From NCBI GenBank assembly GCA_008477525.1, contig SPDT01000007.1:2852001-2916000 (forward strand): a stretch of DNA of 64,000 bases. The letters run 5' to 3'. Source of the DNA: Hypomyces perniciosus. Lineage: Eukaryota; Ascomycota; Sordariomycetes; Hypocreales; Hypocreaceae. Shown here one piece after another: positions 33,219-45,853 of the stretch; position 1 is the stretch's first letter; each line of letters opens with the position of its first letter. A program made the translations under genes and the position numbers. The notes under the pieces were generated by a model, which did no database searches, was not told where the DNA came from, and saw only the letters and a program-made list of their open reading frames with translations.

Positions 33219-34626
33219 GGTGAACGGCCCGAGAAGCTGTGGCCTTACATCGAACTCAGGAAGGGGTAGTATGAGAACAGAGAGCAAGATAAAGCTGGGT
33301 TGTGAGAGGAATAAATCGACTTTCGAGCATACAGCAAAAGCGCTCGTGACACAGAACAGACCGAGCTCGGTCGATTAGTTGGAAAGCATTGTCAATATAG
33401 TCAATTTTACATGCGCCCTATTATATGCCGGCCAAGTCCGGGCAGAGCCAACAACCATGAAAACAATGCCGTAATAGCTGAACATGAGTTTACCGCCATG
33501 GTACAAGGCATACTGGAAGCCTAATCCATCCACATCATAGTGCATAGACATTGTGCCCGGAGAACATAAGAAGACTTGAATATATCCCATTATAGAGAAT
33601 AGCAGGACATGTGCCAATCTTTTGTTTCCCAGAATCCCGCAATTATGCGTAAATCCTTGCCTGACGCGAAAACGAGACTCACGCGAGCAATTTTTGCATT
33701 GGTGTTGGTGCCAAGACTAGGTGGTTGAAGGACTGAGCCAACGAGCCAACTGAGCCAACAACGCTGACAAGCTGTTGTCGAGCCTTCGTAAGCCTCATCA
33801 GCCGGATATCTTGTGCCAGGATGCATGGCGGACATCCCAATAGGCAGCAGTCAATCTCCCATCCTCATTAGTGGCTCCCCGCAACCCCAGGTTCAATACC
33901 TAACCTGGGGGAGATCAATTTGGCAGCGGGTTTTGACAACTCTCGACCAAACATGCATCTTTGAAGGCACTAACAATACCATGTGGCTGCGGGGTGAGTA
34001 GTTGATCAGGTTCTAGCTGCACTCGCAGGTTCCCTGTTGTCATTATTCAGAATCAGTGTGACGAGAGCTTTCTGAAGATGCCCTTGGATATGCATGACAC
34101 GCCTCGTAGATCAGTATGATAAAACGATACTACCAGCACTTGCGTGTCCCTTAGCTCCAGATGGTTGCCGAGTCACTTTCATTGCGCTTGATTGGATCGA
34201 AAGTGATGATGCGATGAGAGTTGACTCGGCTTTATGGGATTATGGGAATGATGCAGCATCTGTGATCTGTGAGGATGTTTGTTGAGAGCTGAAGCCCAAT
34301 GGGCCGCGTTGAGGGGTGACACCGGATAATTTTCGGGTAAAAGCAGCTCACTGAAACGTCCCTCACTTTACCCACTACGAAGCCATACAGACTTCATACA
34401 TCATTTTGGCGCCCTGTTGCAACGCTATCTGGAACTTTTCCAGGTATGAGAAGATCCGTACATATGCATGGTAAAGTGATAGAATGAGGTACCTGTCATG
34501 AGGCTCCATTCATTACACTTCTACGTACTTTTTCATTCCTCGCAATCGTTGTCCTTCGCCTTCTCTTCAGGAGATCATTGAATAGTGGGGTGAACATCGT
34601 CTGGCTATCGTCTGACGTACTGCAAT
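33219..34626. other. 1.4-kb intergenic region between divergent MFS gene and ski3
   Basis: No protein family is recognisable in the small open frames here. The region holds the promoters of the transporter (-) and ski3 (+), plus a perfect 9-bp hairpin at 33885-33910. Confidence 0.5.
33885..33910. repeat. Perfect 9-bp hairpin
   Basis: CCCCAGGTT and AACCTGGGG flank an 8-base loop. The hairpin lies alone in the intergenic region about 670 bases from the transporter start and 720 from ski3. No known element is recognised. Confidence 0.7.
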
Positions 34627-37600
34627 ATGTCGGGTTCCAAAGCGGCCTTGAAGGCTATCAATGATGCAATCCGTTCGCAGAAGTTCGACGATGTCATCGA
34701 GAAAGCCCGGGAATTCCTGAAGAAAGAGTCCAAGAATTATCAAGGGTATGCCAAAGTCCTTTCGTGCTCTCACCTCTGGGTGAGCTTCGCTGGCTGACTG
34801 ACATTGCTCACAGACACATTTTCTTGGCCTTTGCGCTGGACAAGAAGAACAGACTGGATGAAGCCGAAAATGTGTACCATTCCGCGACCAAGCTGCGCCC
34901 CCAGGACGCCCAAGCCTGGCAGGGTCTCATCAAATTGTATGAGAAGCAAGGCGTCAAGAAACTACGGGAGTATCAGGCGGCCGTGGCTAGTGTTGCCCAA
35001 ATCTTCCACCAAGCCGAAGACATGTTCAAGTGCCAAGATGTTGTGGACAAATATGTCGACTTTGCCCGGGTTCATGGCGACCAGGTGCAATATGCGGACG
35101 CCCTTTGGATTCGACTCCCAGAGAGCCCTCTATACTCCATATTGGAAGGCCGCTTTCCGCACCCCGCCAAAACCTATGAAAGCATCGCACACATCCTCGA
35201 AACCTTTGAGAAGAAACGAATCAATACACTGATAGGAGAACGACGAACAAGACTCGGTGCCAAGCTGAGCGAGGTCACCCTTGAAGTCAAGAGAGAAATC
35301 TACGGCCAAAGCAAACTGGAACACATTTACCAGAAACTCATCGACTGGACCGGTGATGATGATGTGAGACGAAGCTATGAAGAGAAACTTGTTCAATACT
35401 GCTACGACCACCTTGTCGTACTGCCTGCGGGACCAGGTAAGACCCAGGAGCAAGAGAAGGTCCTCAAGCTTGCAAACGACATGGTCGTCATTAAGCACCC
35501 GTTCAAACTTGCCTGGGATATTGCCATAGACTGGCAAGACAGGAAAGAAATCCAGCATTGGGACGTGGAGCTGTTGAGAAGCTACTGCACGTTTTTCCCG
35601 GAAAGTGATCTGTACAAGGTTATCACTGGGTTCCTGACGAGTGACCTCTCTCCCTTTGCAGCACCGAAAGCTCCGGAAAAGAAGGTGGCCACCTCAGAAT
35701 CTTCCGACGATAGTGACGAGGATGAAGATGGCGGGGTGCCAACATTCGTTGTTCCAATAACCGACGAGGATCGATTGATCATGATGACGGAGGGCATCGC
35801 CAGCACGGAGTCGATTTTCGGTTACAGACTGATTGGCCAATACCTTCTACGTTCTGGGGAATACGAGGGCACAGTTGAGCTTATGCGCAAGGCTATTCCT
35901 TTCATCGCCAGGCAGCGGGAAAAGATTGGCTTGGCCTTTGGCAACACAGAGGATGCCTACTCGCTGTGCCTTGCAACCGCACTTATTTATTATCAGTCTC
36001 CACGACATCATCAGGAAGCGAAAACTCTGTTTGATAAAGTCCTTGAACGTGACTCAACATCAACTTCGGCCTTAATAGGCGTCGGACTTATCTATGAGGA
36101 AGAGGAAGAGTATGAACAGGCGATTGACTTCCTTACTCGGGCACTAGCTCGAGACGAATCAAATGTTCGTGTGAAGTCTGAGGCCGCATGGGTCAAAGCG
36201 CTTCAGGGTGATTGGCAAACAGCCCGAAATGAGCTACAGGAATGCTTGGAGCCTTTGGAGAAGCAAGGCCCATCTGCCAAGGAGCTGTTGGCCGACACAC
36301 AATATCGCATCGGATACTGTATTTGGAACCTCGACACAAGTCGACAAGCCAGGAAGCAGCGAAAAGGGGACTGTGCTTATTCCTACTGGCTCAGCGCTCT
36401 CAACAACAATCTCAACCATGCTTCAACATACACCAGCCTTGGCATTTTCTACAATGACTATGCAAAGGATAAGAAACGATCCAGGCGATGTTTCCAAAAG
36501 GCCCTGGAGCTCTCTTCGTCAGAAGTAATTGCAGCGGAGCACCTGGCCCGTTCTTTTGCAGATGATGGAGACTGGGATCGTGTGGAATTGGTGGCTCAGC
36601 GGGTTGTGGACTCTGGCAAGGTGAAGCCTCCTCCCGGATCAAAGAGAAAGGGAATCAGCTGGCCATTCGCCGCCCTGGGCGTTGCTGAGTTGAACAAACA
36701 AGATTTCCACAAGGCAATTGTGTCCTTCCAGGCAGCTTTGAGAATTTCACCTGAAGACTACCATTCCTGGGTTGGGCTAGGTGAGAGTTATCATAGCTCT
36801 GGCCGGTACATTGCGGCGACCAAGGCCATCCTAAATGCAAAGAGACTGGAGGAAGAATCGAAGGTGGATGTTTCCGGCGATACCTGGTTCACCAACTACA
36901 TGCTTGCTAATATCAAGCGCGAATTGGGGGATTTTGACGAATCCATCACCCTGTATCAAACAGTCCTTGAAACACATGCCGAGGAAGAGGGCGTGATTCT
37001 TGCCCTTATGCAAACAATGGTAGACAATGCCGTTACGAGTGTCGATAAGGGTCTGTTTGGAAAGGCAGTTCACCTTGCCATGGACACTATCAACTTTGCG
37101 ACGGCAAGAAGTGGCAATGTCCTGGAGACTTTCAACTTTTGGAAGAGTGTTGCAGAGGCCTGTTCAATCTTCTCCTTAGTTCAGAGTCGAACGACAGACT
37201 TTCCCATTGAAGCTATCAAGGCATTGCTTGAAAAGCGTCCCCAGGAAGCATTTGAGATCCTAGCCAATGTCGATAAAGTTGGCACAGACATTGTTTTTGG
37301 GAAAGCCACGAACGAGGAGCACCCAGGCAACGACATCACCCAATGCCTACAAGCCACGATTCTATGCTACAAGCAAGCAATCCACGTCTCGGCCAATGAC
37401 CTTCATGCCCAAGCTGTGGCCCATTATAACCTAGGATGGGCAGAATATCGGGCTCACACCTGTCTCCCCTCCCATCTACGCAAAAAGCCGAACAACTACA
37501 TCAGGGCAGCCGTCAGGTCTTTCAAACGATCCATTGAACTGGAAGCAAGCAACCCGGACTTCTGGAATGCCTTGGGAGTGGTGACGAGTGATATCAATGC

Positions 37601-38957
37601 AACCGTTTCGCAGCATGCCTTTGTTCGGAGCTTACACCTTAATGAGCGGAGTCCGGTGGCGTGGACCAATCTGGGAACCCTAGCTTTATTGTCTGGCGAC
37701 ATGAAGCTCGCCAACCAAGCATTCACGAGAGCCCAGTCGACAGATCCAGACTATGCTCATTCATGGCTTGGCCAAGGATTCGTGGCACTTCTTTATGGTG
37801 AGCTGAAGGAAGCTAGAGCTCTCATCACTCATGCCATGGAGATATCAGAGTCATCATTACTGCCCGTTCGCCGCCACTACTCTGCCTCCCTATTTGACCA
37901 TATCCTGACTGCTCCTCCGAATATGGGCATCGCATCTCTCATTCAACCCCTTTTTGCCGTGAACCAAGTGCAGAGTTTGCGCCCCGAGGACTTGGAATTT
38001 CGACATCTTTCAACGCTCCTGCAGGAGCGCACGGGGGATAGCTCTCGTGCAGTGGAAACTCTAGAGAAGATTTGTACCAATATTGAGGCAGAATATGAGA
38101 AGAAAGAGTCTCCAGAGAGCCTCGCCAGATTTACCCTGGCTAGGACTGACCTGGCAAGGGCCTATCTTGCTGCTGAATCGTACGAACAAGCAGTCGAGTG
38201 CGGAGAAATGGCACTGGGACTGAGCGGCGACGAAAACGAAAGCGAACTGACCAGCGAGCAGCGCAAGAAGGCTAGACTTTCCGCACATTTGACCGTTGGA
38301 CTTGCGCAGTATTATCTCAAGGAATACGACGAAGCGGAGAAATGTTTTGAGGCAGCCTTGGAGGAGTCTGATAACAATCCCGATGCAACGTGCTTATTGG
38401 CCCAAGTCCTCTGGGCACAAGGAACAGAGGAAGCCAAGGAGAGGGCGCGTGCAGCTCTCTTCGAAGTCATTGAGAAACGGCCAGACCATGTGCAGAGTGT
38501 CTTACTCCTAGGAGTTGTTGCGCTTCTCGATCAGGATGAGGCAAGTCTTGAGGCAGTGGTGGAAGAGCTTCAGGGCCTGCGCACAAACGACAAGGTCACA
38601 GCGACAGAACAATCGCATATCGGCGAGGTCCTCCGCGCCATTGCCGTCTTGGGAGATGGAAGGACTGAGCAGGACATGATCTCACAGGTCCAGACTGATA
38701 TCATGCTGTATCCCAATTTGCCGCACGGGTGGACGTCATTGGCTGAGGCGGCGGGTGATGATGGCGATTACACGGCCCAGATGGCACTCAAGGTTGCTAC
38801 CAAGGGCATTCCGCCCCGAGGGACCCTGGAAGCAGAAGATATGGCCAAGGCGTATGCCTGTACAGGAAGAGTGGCGGATGTGCAGAGAGCAGCATTCTTG
38901 GCGCCATGGGAGGGGACCGGATGGGCGGCATTGGAGGTTGCGGTAGAAGGCGTATAG
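34627..38957 (+). CDS. ski3: Ski complex TPR subunit Ski3
   Basis: Exons 34627-34745 and 34814-38957 join in phase for 1420 residues, close to yeast Ski3 (1432). The start MSGSKAALKAINDAIRSQKFDDVIEKAREFLKK and first repeats match the family. Tetratricopeptide repeats run through the whole protein, with clear units such as YHSWVGLGESYHSSGRY and VAWTNLGTLALLSGDMKLANQAF. An acidic serine-rich loop (about residues 315-335) interrupts the N-terminal arm. Ski3 is the scaffold joining Ski2 helicase and Ski8 and feeding cytoplasmic mRNA 3' ends into the exosome. No domain is missing. Confidence 0.96.
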
Positions 38958-39131
38958 ATTCGGACTGGGAAGCCAGGATACATGCTAATGAATGCATACA
39001 TGTCAGACCACTGCCGCTTGTATACCATATCCGCAAGTCGTATTGCAGTGTGACGACCAGAAAAGGCAAACAAGGGGGTATCATAAGTAACTGAAACTCC
39101 AACCACCATCTAGACATTAAATAGCATCACT

Positions 39132-39932
39132 TCACCGTGGCCTATGTGCCCCAACAGCCTCCTTCAACCTCGCCAGTCTGCCCTCCATCCAGATCTCATG
39201 CCACGCCTCGATCTTGCCGCCCAGCAGCACACAGGTCTCAGGCGTAAGCAACACAATTCCTCTAGCCACTGCAGTACCAGTTTTGAGGAGAATCTTCTCC
39301 CCAATGAGCGTCTGGCCAACACCAATGCGACTTACGCGCTTCAGCTCCACCGCGTAAATGCGCTTTCCTTGACCATCTTGTAGGACCAGTCTATGGGTGG
39401 CATTGGATCCTGCTGTGGGGAGGGCTGTACCAGAGGCATTCGCACGCTGCTGCTGCTGCTGCTGCTGCGTCTGCGTCCGACCGCTAGGAATATCGCTCTC
39501 GTTTTCGTCCTCGGCAGTGACGCGAATGACCTGTCGCCCGCGTGTGCGCTCGCCACGCTCAATAGCTTCGAGCTCCTCGATCTGTTCCCAGCGACTGAGA
39601 TTTATATTTTCTATGTCGAGGACCTGGACGTGAATATCGCGCCGGAGTTTTGTCTCTTTCACGATAGCATCATCGATTCCCGGAGGAAAGGAGGGTAATG
39701 TTGGGTCGATAATGGCGCCGCTGCTGTTGGTGAGGTCGCATGCTAAGAGTCGAGCTTTGGCTGTGGCAAGGAGGGACGGGATGGGCGGAGGGGGATTGCG
39801 AGCGGTGGTGAGGGTTATGAGGAAGCTGGATGATGGCGTAGGGAGGGATTGAGATAGTAGAGAGGATCGAAGTTGCGAGGTGAGGTCCATGAGGCGTGTG
39901 AGAGTCAGTTTTAACGATCCTGATAAGACCAT
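39132..39932 (-). CDS. rmi1: RecQ-mediated genome instability protein 1
   Basis: A single exon encodes 266 residues. The DUF1767/OB-fold organisation of Rmi1 is visible: a helical N-terminus, the RDIHVQVLDIENINLSRWEQIEELEAIERGERTRG segment, then HRLVLQDGQGKRIYAVELKRV and the GVGQTLIGEKILLKTGTAVARGIVLLTPETCVLLGGKIEAWHEIW OB fold. Rmi1 partners Top3 and the RecQ helicase in dissolving double Holliday junctions. A CAG-type polyglutamine run (about residues 155-163) sits in the loop between the two halves. It is encoded by a triplet tract that may vary between strains. The gene is divergent from vps51 with only 200 bases between starts. Confidence 0.9.
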   Translation of the reverse strand: MVLSGSLKLTLTRLMDLTSQLRSSLLSQSLPTPSSSFLITLTTARNPPPPIPSLLATAKARLLACDLTNSSGAIIDPTLPSFPPGIDDAIVKETKLRRDIHVQVLDIENINLSRWEQIEELEAIERGERTRGRQVIRVTAEDENESDIPSGRTQTQQQQQQQRANASGTALPTAGSNATHRLVLQDGQGKRIYAVELKRVSRIGVGQTLIGEKILLKTGTAVARGIVLLTPETCVLLGGKIEAWHEIWMEGRLARLKEAVGAHRPR

Positions 39933-40132
39933 GGATTGGAAGCTTGGGGGTTTGTAACTTTTGTTGGCGCTGTCTTAACTTGTCTTAACTAGGTGCCCCC
40001 ATGACGTAGGGAAGGGAGCGCCCTAATTTTAGCACCCAGGACCCCTGTACTGCTGTTATCAGCAGCCTCGTCCATCTCCCTATCCAACTCGGCCTTCATC
40101 TTCATATCAGCAGCACAACTCACAATCCCGCC

Positions 40133-41076
40133 ATGTCCACAATCGCCTCTCCCCGCGAACCCTCCACTCCCCTCCGCCGCATCCCCTCGGGCACTCCTAC
40201 ATCCTCCACTCGTCCGTCCCTCGACATCCGCTCCAACGCCACATCATCTCCCGTCCTCACCTCGAGCCAATTCCCAACAGCTCCCGCTCAAGCGCCCTCA
40301 GCAAAGCGCTCTAACCGCGCCGCCCTGCGCGAATACTACAACCTCCGCGCTGCTGCTGCTGCTGCTGCCGCGGCGCCACGCATAGAGGCTCCGGATTCAG
40401 AAGTGCCCTCCAGCGAGCTCGATGCGCCGGACTTCAACACCGAAGAGTATATCGCCAAGGTCGTGGCCGAGAGCACGCTGCAGGACTTGCTAAGGCTGTA
40501 CACGCGGGTTTTGGGCGAAGTGAGGGCGTTGGATGCGGAGAAGAAGGCGTTGGTGTATGATAACTACAGCAAACTCATTGATGCGACGGAGACGATCAGA
40601 AAGGTATGTGGATAACAACAAACGTCGACAGTGCAGAAATCGAAGCTTATGGATGGCTCCAACCTCAGATGCGAGCCAATATGGACCCCTTAAATCCCAT
40701 GGCTTCGACTCTCGATCCGGCCATTGCACAAATTTACAGCCAGGCATCTTCAATACGGGAATCACTGCGAGAGTCAGTACCGCCGCCAGATTCGGAGGAG
40801 GCGCAACGGCGGGAAGCGGAGCAGAGACGGCAAAGGGCGAAAGAACTGGCGATTGAAGTGCTGGCAACGCCGGAACGGTTGCGGGCTCTTGTCAAAGAGG
40901 GCAAGATGGGTGAAGCCACGAAACAGTGGGAAATGCCGAGGAGGTTATTAGAAGCATGGAAGCAAAAGGGCGTAGGCGGAGATGATGTACAGGCATGTAT
41001 TGACGAGGGTGATGCTGCAATTGGTCGTATCCAGAAGAGGCCGTCGACAGAGAGAACGTCCAAGGATAGCCAGTAG
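40133..41076 (+). CDS. vps51: GARP complex subunit Vps51
   Basis: Exons 40133-40603 and 40669-41076 join in phase for 292 residues. A Ser/Pro-rich N-terminus and an eight-to-nine alanine run precede the Vps51/Exo84-type domain: PDFNTEEYIAKVVAESTLQDLLRLYTRVLGEVRALDAEKKALVYDNYSKLIDATETIRKM. A coiled coil follows. This small subunit anchors the tethering complex that returns endosomal vesicles to the Golgi and binds the SNARE Tlg1 in yeast. The 65-nt intron falls right after the core motif. Short compared with animal Vps51 but normal for fungi. Confidence 0.9.
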
Positions 41077-41169
41077 CATGAGTCCATCTTATGGTAATGT
41101 TATACCCACACTCAATCCACAGCTTCTCGCAGATCTTTGTTTATGCACCGGACATCAAACTTCCGCCCT

Positions 41170-42437
41170 TTAGTCTTCTTCTAATGTGCTCACATCCAAA
41201 ATCTTAAACGGATCCTGGTCATACTCGCTCACTATAACCTCCGATTCCGGCACGCTCGCCTTCAACAGCTCCTCCAGCCTCGGCCGCAGCACCTCCCGCA
41301 GATAGCCTCTCTCGGAGTTGCTGTGGAACACCTGTATCAACGTCCTGCCCTGTTGAATCGCCCTCAGCGCCGAATGGTGGCTTGTCTCTCCCATGACGAG
41401 CAAATCCACATCCGCCGACTTGAGCACGTCGTAACCACTGCCCGCGCACACACCAAAGCTGTGCACCGTTGTGGTCTTGACATCGGCGCCAACGGGGGTA
41501 GCAATCATGATGTGCCGCAGGCCGCCAAGCTTGACTGCCAGGCGCTTGATGATCTCCGCCAGCGGAACGGCTGCACCGTTGTCGAAACGCCCGATGGCAC
41601 CGTAGCCAGCCGGGGAGTGCGATTCAGGGGCAGTGGTGCATGGAATAGCCACGGAGCGGGTGCTGCGATGAGGTCCGGAGACAATGTCTGCGAGCCAAGT
41701 GTTGAGACCATGCGGGGCGGCGTCGACAGCTGTGTGTGGGCAGTAGACAGCAATGCCATTCTTGGCGAGCTGTAGCAGAGTGGCTTGTTGAGGATCCTTG
41801 TTGGTGACGGACTTTAGGCCAGAGAAGATGAATGGGTCTTGAGATTTGGGCGAAACCCGTCAGTATATCGACGAACCGAAGCAGAATAGAGCAAAGGACA
41901 AGCAGACATCACATACGATAGCTGACTATGACACCGACACCCTGTCCAATGGCATCGACGGCAACTTGAAAGGTAAGGTCATTGGTAACCATGACAGTGG
42001 GCTTTCGCTTCTGAGCGTCGGACTCGGTGTTTCCAACCAGCAGTCCAACATTGTCCCATTTCCTGTCCGCGAGCTCCTCTGGATATCTTTCATACACTGT
42101 TAGCGAAATCCGAGTGCTTCTGTTCTCGACGATGCAAAGGGGGACGTCCTTACAGCGTCCTCATAGAGTCCACGACAAGCTGTGTGAACTTGGACGGCTC
42201 AACCTGCCAAGCACCCCATGCTCCGACGCCGTCATCCATTTCTGATGTTTTGTTTTGTTCGTCTCGTTTCACCGAAGTTGAAAGCTGTCTCTGATGCAAC
42301 GCCAGAGGGACACGGCTGGTTCTCAAACCACAGTTCGTGCTTGACAGAGCAGTGAGGGGAGATGTGAGTCTCGAGGGGACAAGCGGTCTCGGATTTGCCA
42401 ATGAAGAAGCCCTTTTCAAATACCCAATAGCCCTCAT
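41170..42437 (-). CDS. NIF3 family protein
   Basis: Exons 42437-42154, 42086-41917 and 41837-41170 join in phase for 373 residues. The NIF3/DUF34 fold is evident: VVDSMRTLYPEELADRKWDNVGLL, VTNDLTFQVAVDAI, SYHPFIFSGLK (with a metal-ligand His), CPHTAVDAAPHGLNTWLAD, and near the end GETSHHSALRAIQQG with more histidine ligands. The exact biochemical role is unsettled; family members bind two metals. The first about 65 residues are basic and hydroxylated with no acidic residues, which suggests a mitochondrial presequence, if translation starts at the first ATG. A second in-frame ATG (MDDGV) just before the fold could give a cytosolic form. Confidence 0.88.
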
Positions 42438-42690
42438 ACCAAACGAGGCCCTTGAACACGAATGGTCTACTCAAACAAGTTGACAAGGCATGAGACTCAA
42501 AGCCTAAAGAGCTGGAGAGAGCTCTCCACACCTTCAAAAATGAGCTCATACAGTGGTAAATTCTACCGCACACTGTCCGTCGCATTCTACGAAGTATTCT
42601 GTACACCACCCCACGATCTATCTAATCAATCTGATCTCTTCCGTTTCCGCTTTCCCAGCATCGCAGCCTCCAGACAATTGCCCCGAAGCC

Positions 42691-43079
42691 ATGGCTCAGA
42701 TAACAGACGCCAGCCTCCGCAGCGTCATAGCGGAGCGCCTCGAAGCGATTCACGTCGAGGTAACCGACATGTCCGGTACGCTCCTCCTACTGCCCCGCGA
42801 TATATGCCCCTCCATCATGCGCAAAAACGTCACTAACACAAGGATCCAGGTGGCTGCGGACAAGCCTTCACATCCCTCATCGTCTCCTCCAAGTTCCAGG
42901 GCCTGAATTCGCTGAAACGGCATCGACTTGTCAACGCCGCGCTCAAGGAGGAAATCAACGCCATCCACGCCTGGACCGCGAAGTGCCAGACGCCAGAGGA
43001 ATGGGAGCGCGATAAAGGCACTGCGGCGCCGTCTCTGGATGGGACGGTTGGGGGACAGGTTCAGGGAACGACGCAGTAA
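42691..43079 (+). CDS. bol2: BolA-like protein (Bol2/Fra2 type)
   Basis: Exons 42691-42775 and 42850-43079 join in phase for 104 residues. The BolA fold motif is complete: SLRSVIAERLEAIHVEVTDMSGGCGQAFTSLIVSSKFQGLNSLKRHRLVNAALKEEINAIHAWTAKCQTPEEW. The conserved Cys in GCGQAF and the His of RHRLVN are the iron-sulphur ligands shared with monothiol glutaredoxins in the yeast Fra2-Grx3/4 iron-sensing complex. The lack of a presequence and the GCGQ motif favour the cytosolic Bol2/Fra2 class. It is divergent from the NIF3 gene, with the starts about 250 bases apart. Confidence 0.92.
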
Positions 43080-43369
43080 TCGGGCGCGCGAAGATATACA
43101 AACGGATGAGGAATCAATCACATGGTCTGGACGGGCGAGGAATATCCCAATGTGTTGGTGGCGTACATACATGGCGGGAACATGTCAGCGGAACTCTAGA
43201 AGGCGGCATACATACGAGTGCAAAACTCCAAGCATATTTTCGTTAGGCATGACAGGATCATCGTGTCTTGAACATTTATAACTAGTATATTCCCAGCATG
43301 CCAGCCCCTACTCCGTCTCAATATCATCTGACGCACAAGCTTTTTCCTGCCCATGAGCATTCAACGCAT

Positions 43370-45853
43370 CTAGAACAGACCCAAAAGATCTTCGCTATCT
43401 TTCTTAGCGGCCTGAGAGCCACCCTGCGCATCCTGGAGCTGCATCGCTGCTGGCAAAGGCTCACTGGCGTCACCGAAATTCAATCCTTCAAATCCATTCA
43501 TCAAGTCATTCATTCCAGAGCCTGACCCTGGCGCCGCCGAAGAACCCGCTGGCGCTGGAGCGTCAAACATGCTCATCATATCAGCTAAGCCTCCTGAGGC
43601 TGGGCTTGCTATGCGATCAGGGGTTCCTGTTGCGCTAGCTTGCTCATGCGAGGCCGGGGCAGCACCGTCGAAGTCGATGTCGAGCAGGTTTTCGACGTTG
43701 CTCTGAGGAGGTGCACCGCCCGAGCCATTGGATGCCGCCGCAGCAACGGATGCGGCAATGGGGTTTTCGGCGGCATTCTGGCGTTGCTCTTGGATGGCGG
43801 CTCGCTGAATCTCGTCCGCGCCGAATCGGCCCTTGCCGACGAACGCCTCCGGCGGCTTGTGATACACTGAGGCTAGAGTTGACAGCTCTGATAAAAGTTG
43901 CTCCAACAAGGCAGGCGGTAGACTCGTCATGGTTGTTGAGATGGTTGGCTTCTGTGACAACACAATGTTCTGCCGAAATGTTGGCTTCTTGAATACCACA
44001 CGAGTAAGGGGTTATGAACTCTTACCTTTGCAACTTCCAAGTCTCCCGAAAGCAATCGCCAGTAAACGTAGGCCCTGTCGCGGATATCAGGATTGTCATT
44101 ATCGGCTGTTGCTTGTTGCAACACTTTCTGAACGAGAGCCTGAGCAGTGCTGGGCTTCTTCAAAAACAATTTGACAACGGCCGTCAATATTTGCAGCTGG
44201 GTCTGCGATGACTGTCAGTGACCTTGAACTCACAAAACAAGCGTATTTATAACATACTTGCGTGAACTCTTCCAAAAATGTTGACACGAAGCCCTCAAGG
44301 ATCTCTTCCGCATTGCTGATCCTCTCAGCATATTCGCCCACGATCCAAATTAGTGACCCACGAGCGTTGGGCTCATCCAGTTCATCAATGTACTGGCAGA
44401 GTGAAGGAATCACCCCTTCGTAGCCGGGATATTTGCGTAGAATATCCTTGATAACGACGACGACTTCTTGGACAACGTAGTTTACCTTGGTTGAGATAAG
44501 GTCCTCAAGGGCCTGGACACACTTGGCGCTGGCATCCTCAATCTTGATGGCTACCTGACCAATGGCCTTGACAGCCCTCCGCACAAAGTCCATGTCAACT
44601 TCCAAAGCATATTCTTTCAGTTCAGAGAGAAGCTGCTCGTAGTTCTTCTCGTTTGCTATCCTTACCATAATCTCCAACTTCTGAAGCTTGACATACGGCG
44701 GATCATTATACTTGCAGAAGAAGACTCTTAGCTCCTTGCTCAAAATGTCTGGCTTGGCTTGAAGCAGAAGATCAATGTTCCTCAGAGCGACATATTGCAC
44801 CTCAGGCGCAGATGCCACCAGAGTGACTGTTCAAGTTCAGACATCAGTACGGGATCGGGCATTCCATGTGGTATTCAAAACACATACCGAGAGGAGGGGC
44901 CATCTTCTTGAGATATGACCGTACAAGCTCGGGATTGATCGCCTTCATGTGAATAAATACCACTTTGACGGCAGCCAAGACAACGCTGGGATTGACGTGC
45001 TGGAACTGTGGTATCACTCTCTCACAAATATGCTCCGACTCCTTGACATCCGCCGCAGCATAGTCCGCCAAAACGGTTAAGATGGTAATTCTTCCCCATT
45101 CGGTGCACTCGTTCATTGCCATGAGCAGCTTTTTCAGAACTGCTGGAGTGACAAGTAACGCTCTCGTCTCCGGTGCCGTTTCGCTGATCTCCGCAAGCGC
45201 CTGTACTGAGTTTGCGACAACCATGGGGTTTGGATCTCCAATCATTTCTTGAAGCGTCTCGATGAATCCGTTTTCTATACACATCGTGGGGTTGAGGTCG
45301 AAGAGTTTAGCCACGCAAATGGCCGCGGTCTTGCGGACGTAGGGCGACTCGTCTCTCAACGTCTTTCTCAGGGGCTCTTCCATGTAATCCACCATCTTGT
45401 CCACTCGGATACATCCCATAGTACGGATTGCCAATGCTCTTATCAGTGGGTTCGGGTCTTCTGAGTCTTGTACAAATGTATTAACGGCAAGGATGCAAAG
45501 GTCCGGGTGTGTTTTAGCGTAGTTCCTGACAAGCATACGTTAGCAGAGGCTCCAAGGTCCAATGGTGATTCTCAAGGCGTCAGAGGTGTGTCGCCTATCT
45601 CAGAGGGACATATGCAGTCGTACATGAGATACAGATAGACCAGCTTCTTCTGATCGAGGTCGCTGGTGGCAATATTCTTCAGGACATCGGGGAACAAGGC
45701 AGATACGTCTTTGCCCAGTGTCATAGCCATGATGGTCTTCTGGATCGATTCCTTCCGCTCGTATGCATATTGAGAAACCAAACCTGCCCGCAGCTCGAAG
45801 GTCTCGCCCTTCCGAGGCACAGCAAAGGCGCCCCGGATGCGATTCACGGCCAT
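43370..45853 (-). CDS. apl2: AP-1 complex subunit beta
   Basis: Five exons (45853-45624, 45525-44888, 44826-44258, 44202-44026, 43969-43370) join in phase for 737 residues. The adaptin trunk starts near the N-terminus ([37 protein letters not shown]) and contains the highly conserved [16 protein letters not shown]...[22 protein letters not shown] and [10 protein letters not shown] blocks. A flexible hinge carries two clathrin-box-like acidic leucine motifs (ENLLDIDFD and, at the very end, SEDLLGLF). The large beta-ear domain of animal AP-1/2 is absent, as in most fungal beta-1 chains. It recruits clathrin at the trans-Golgi and endosomes. Confidence 0.94.

Noticed and set aside
33375..34285. 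Small protein genes between the transporter and ski3
   Set aside because: Open frames of 60-80 codons have no recognisable domain and lie in promoter-like sequence.
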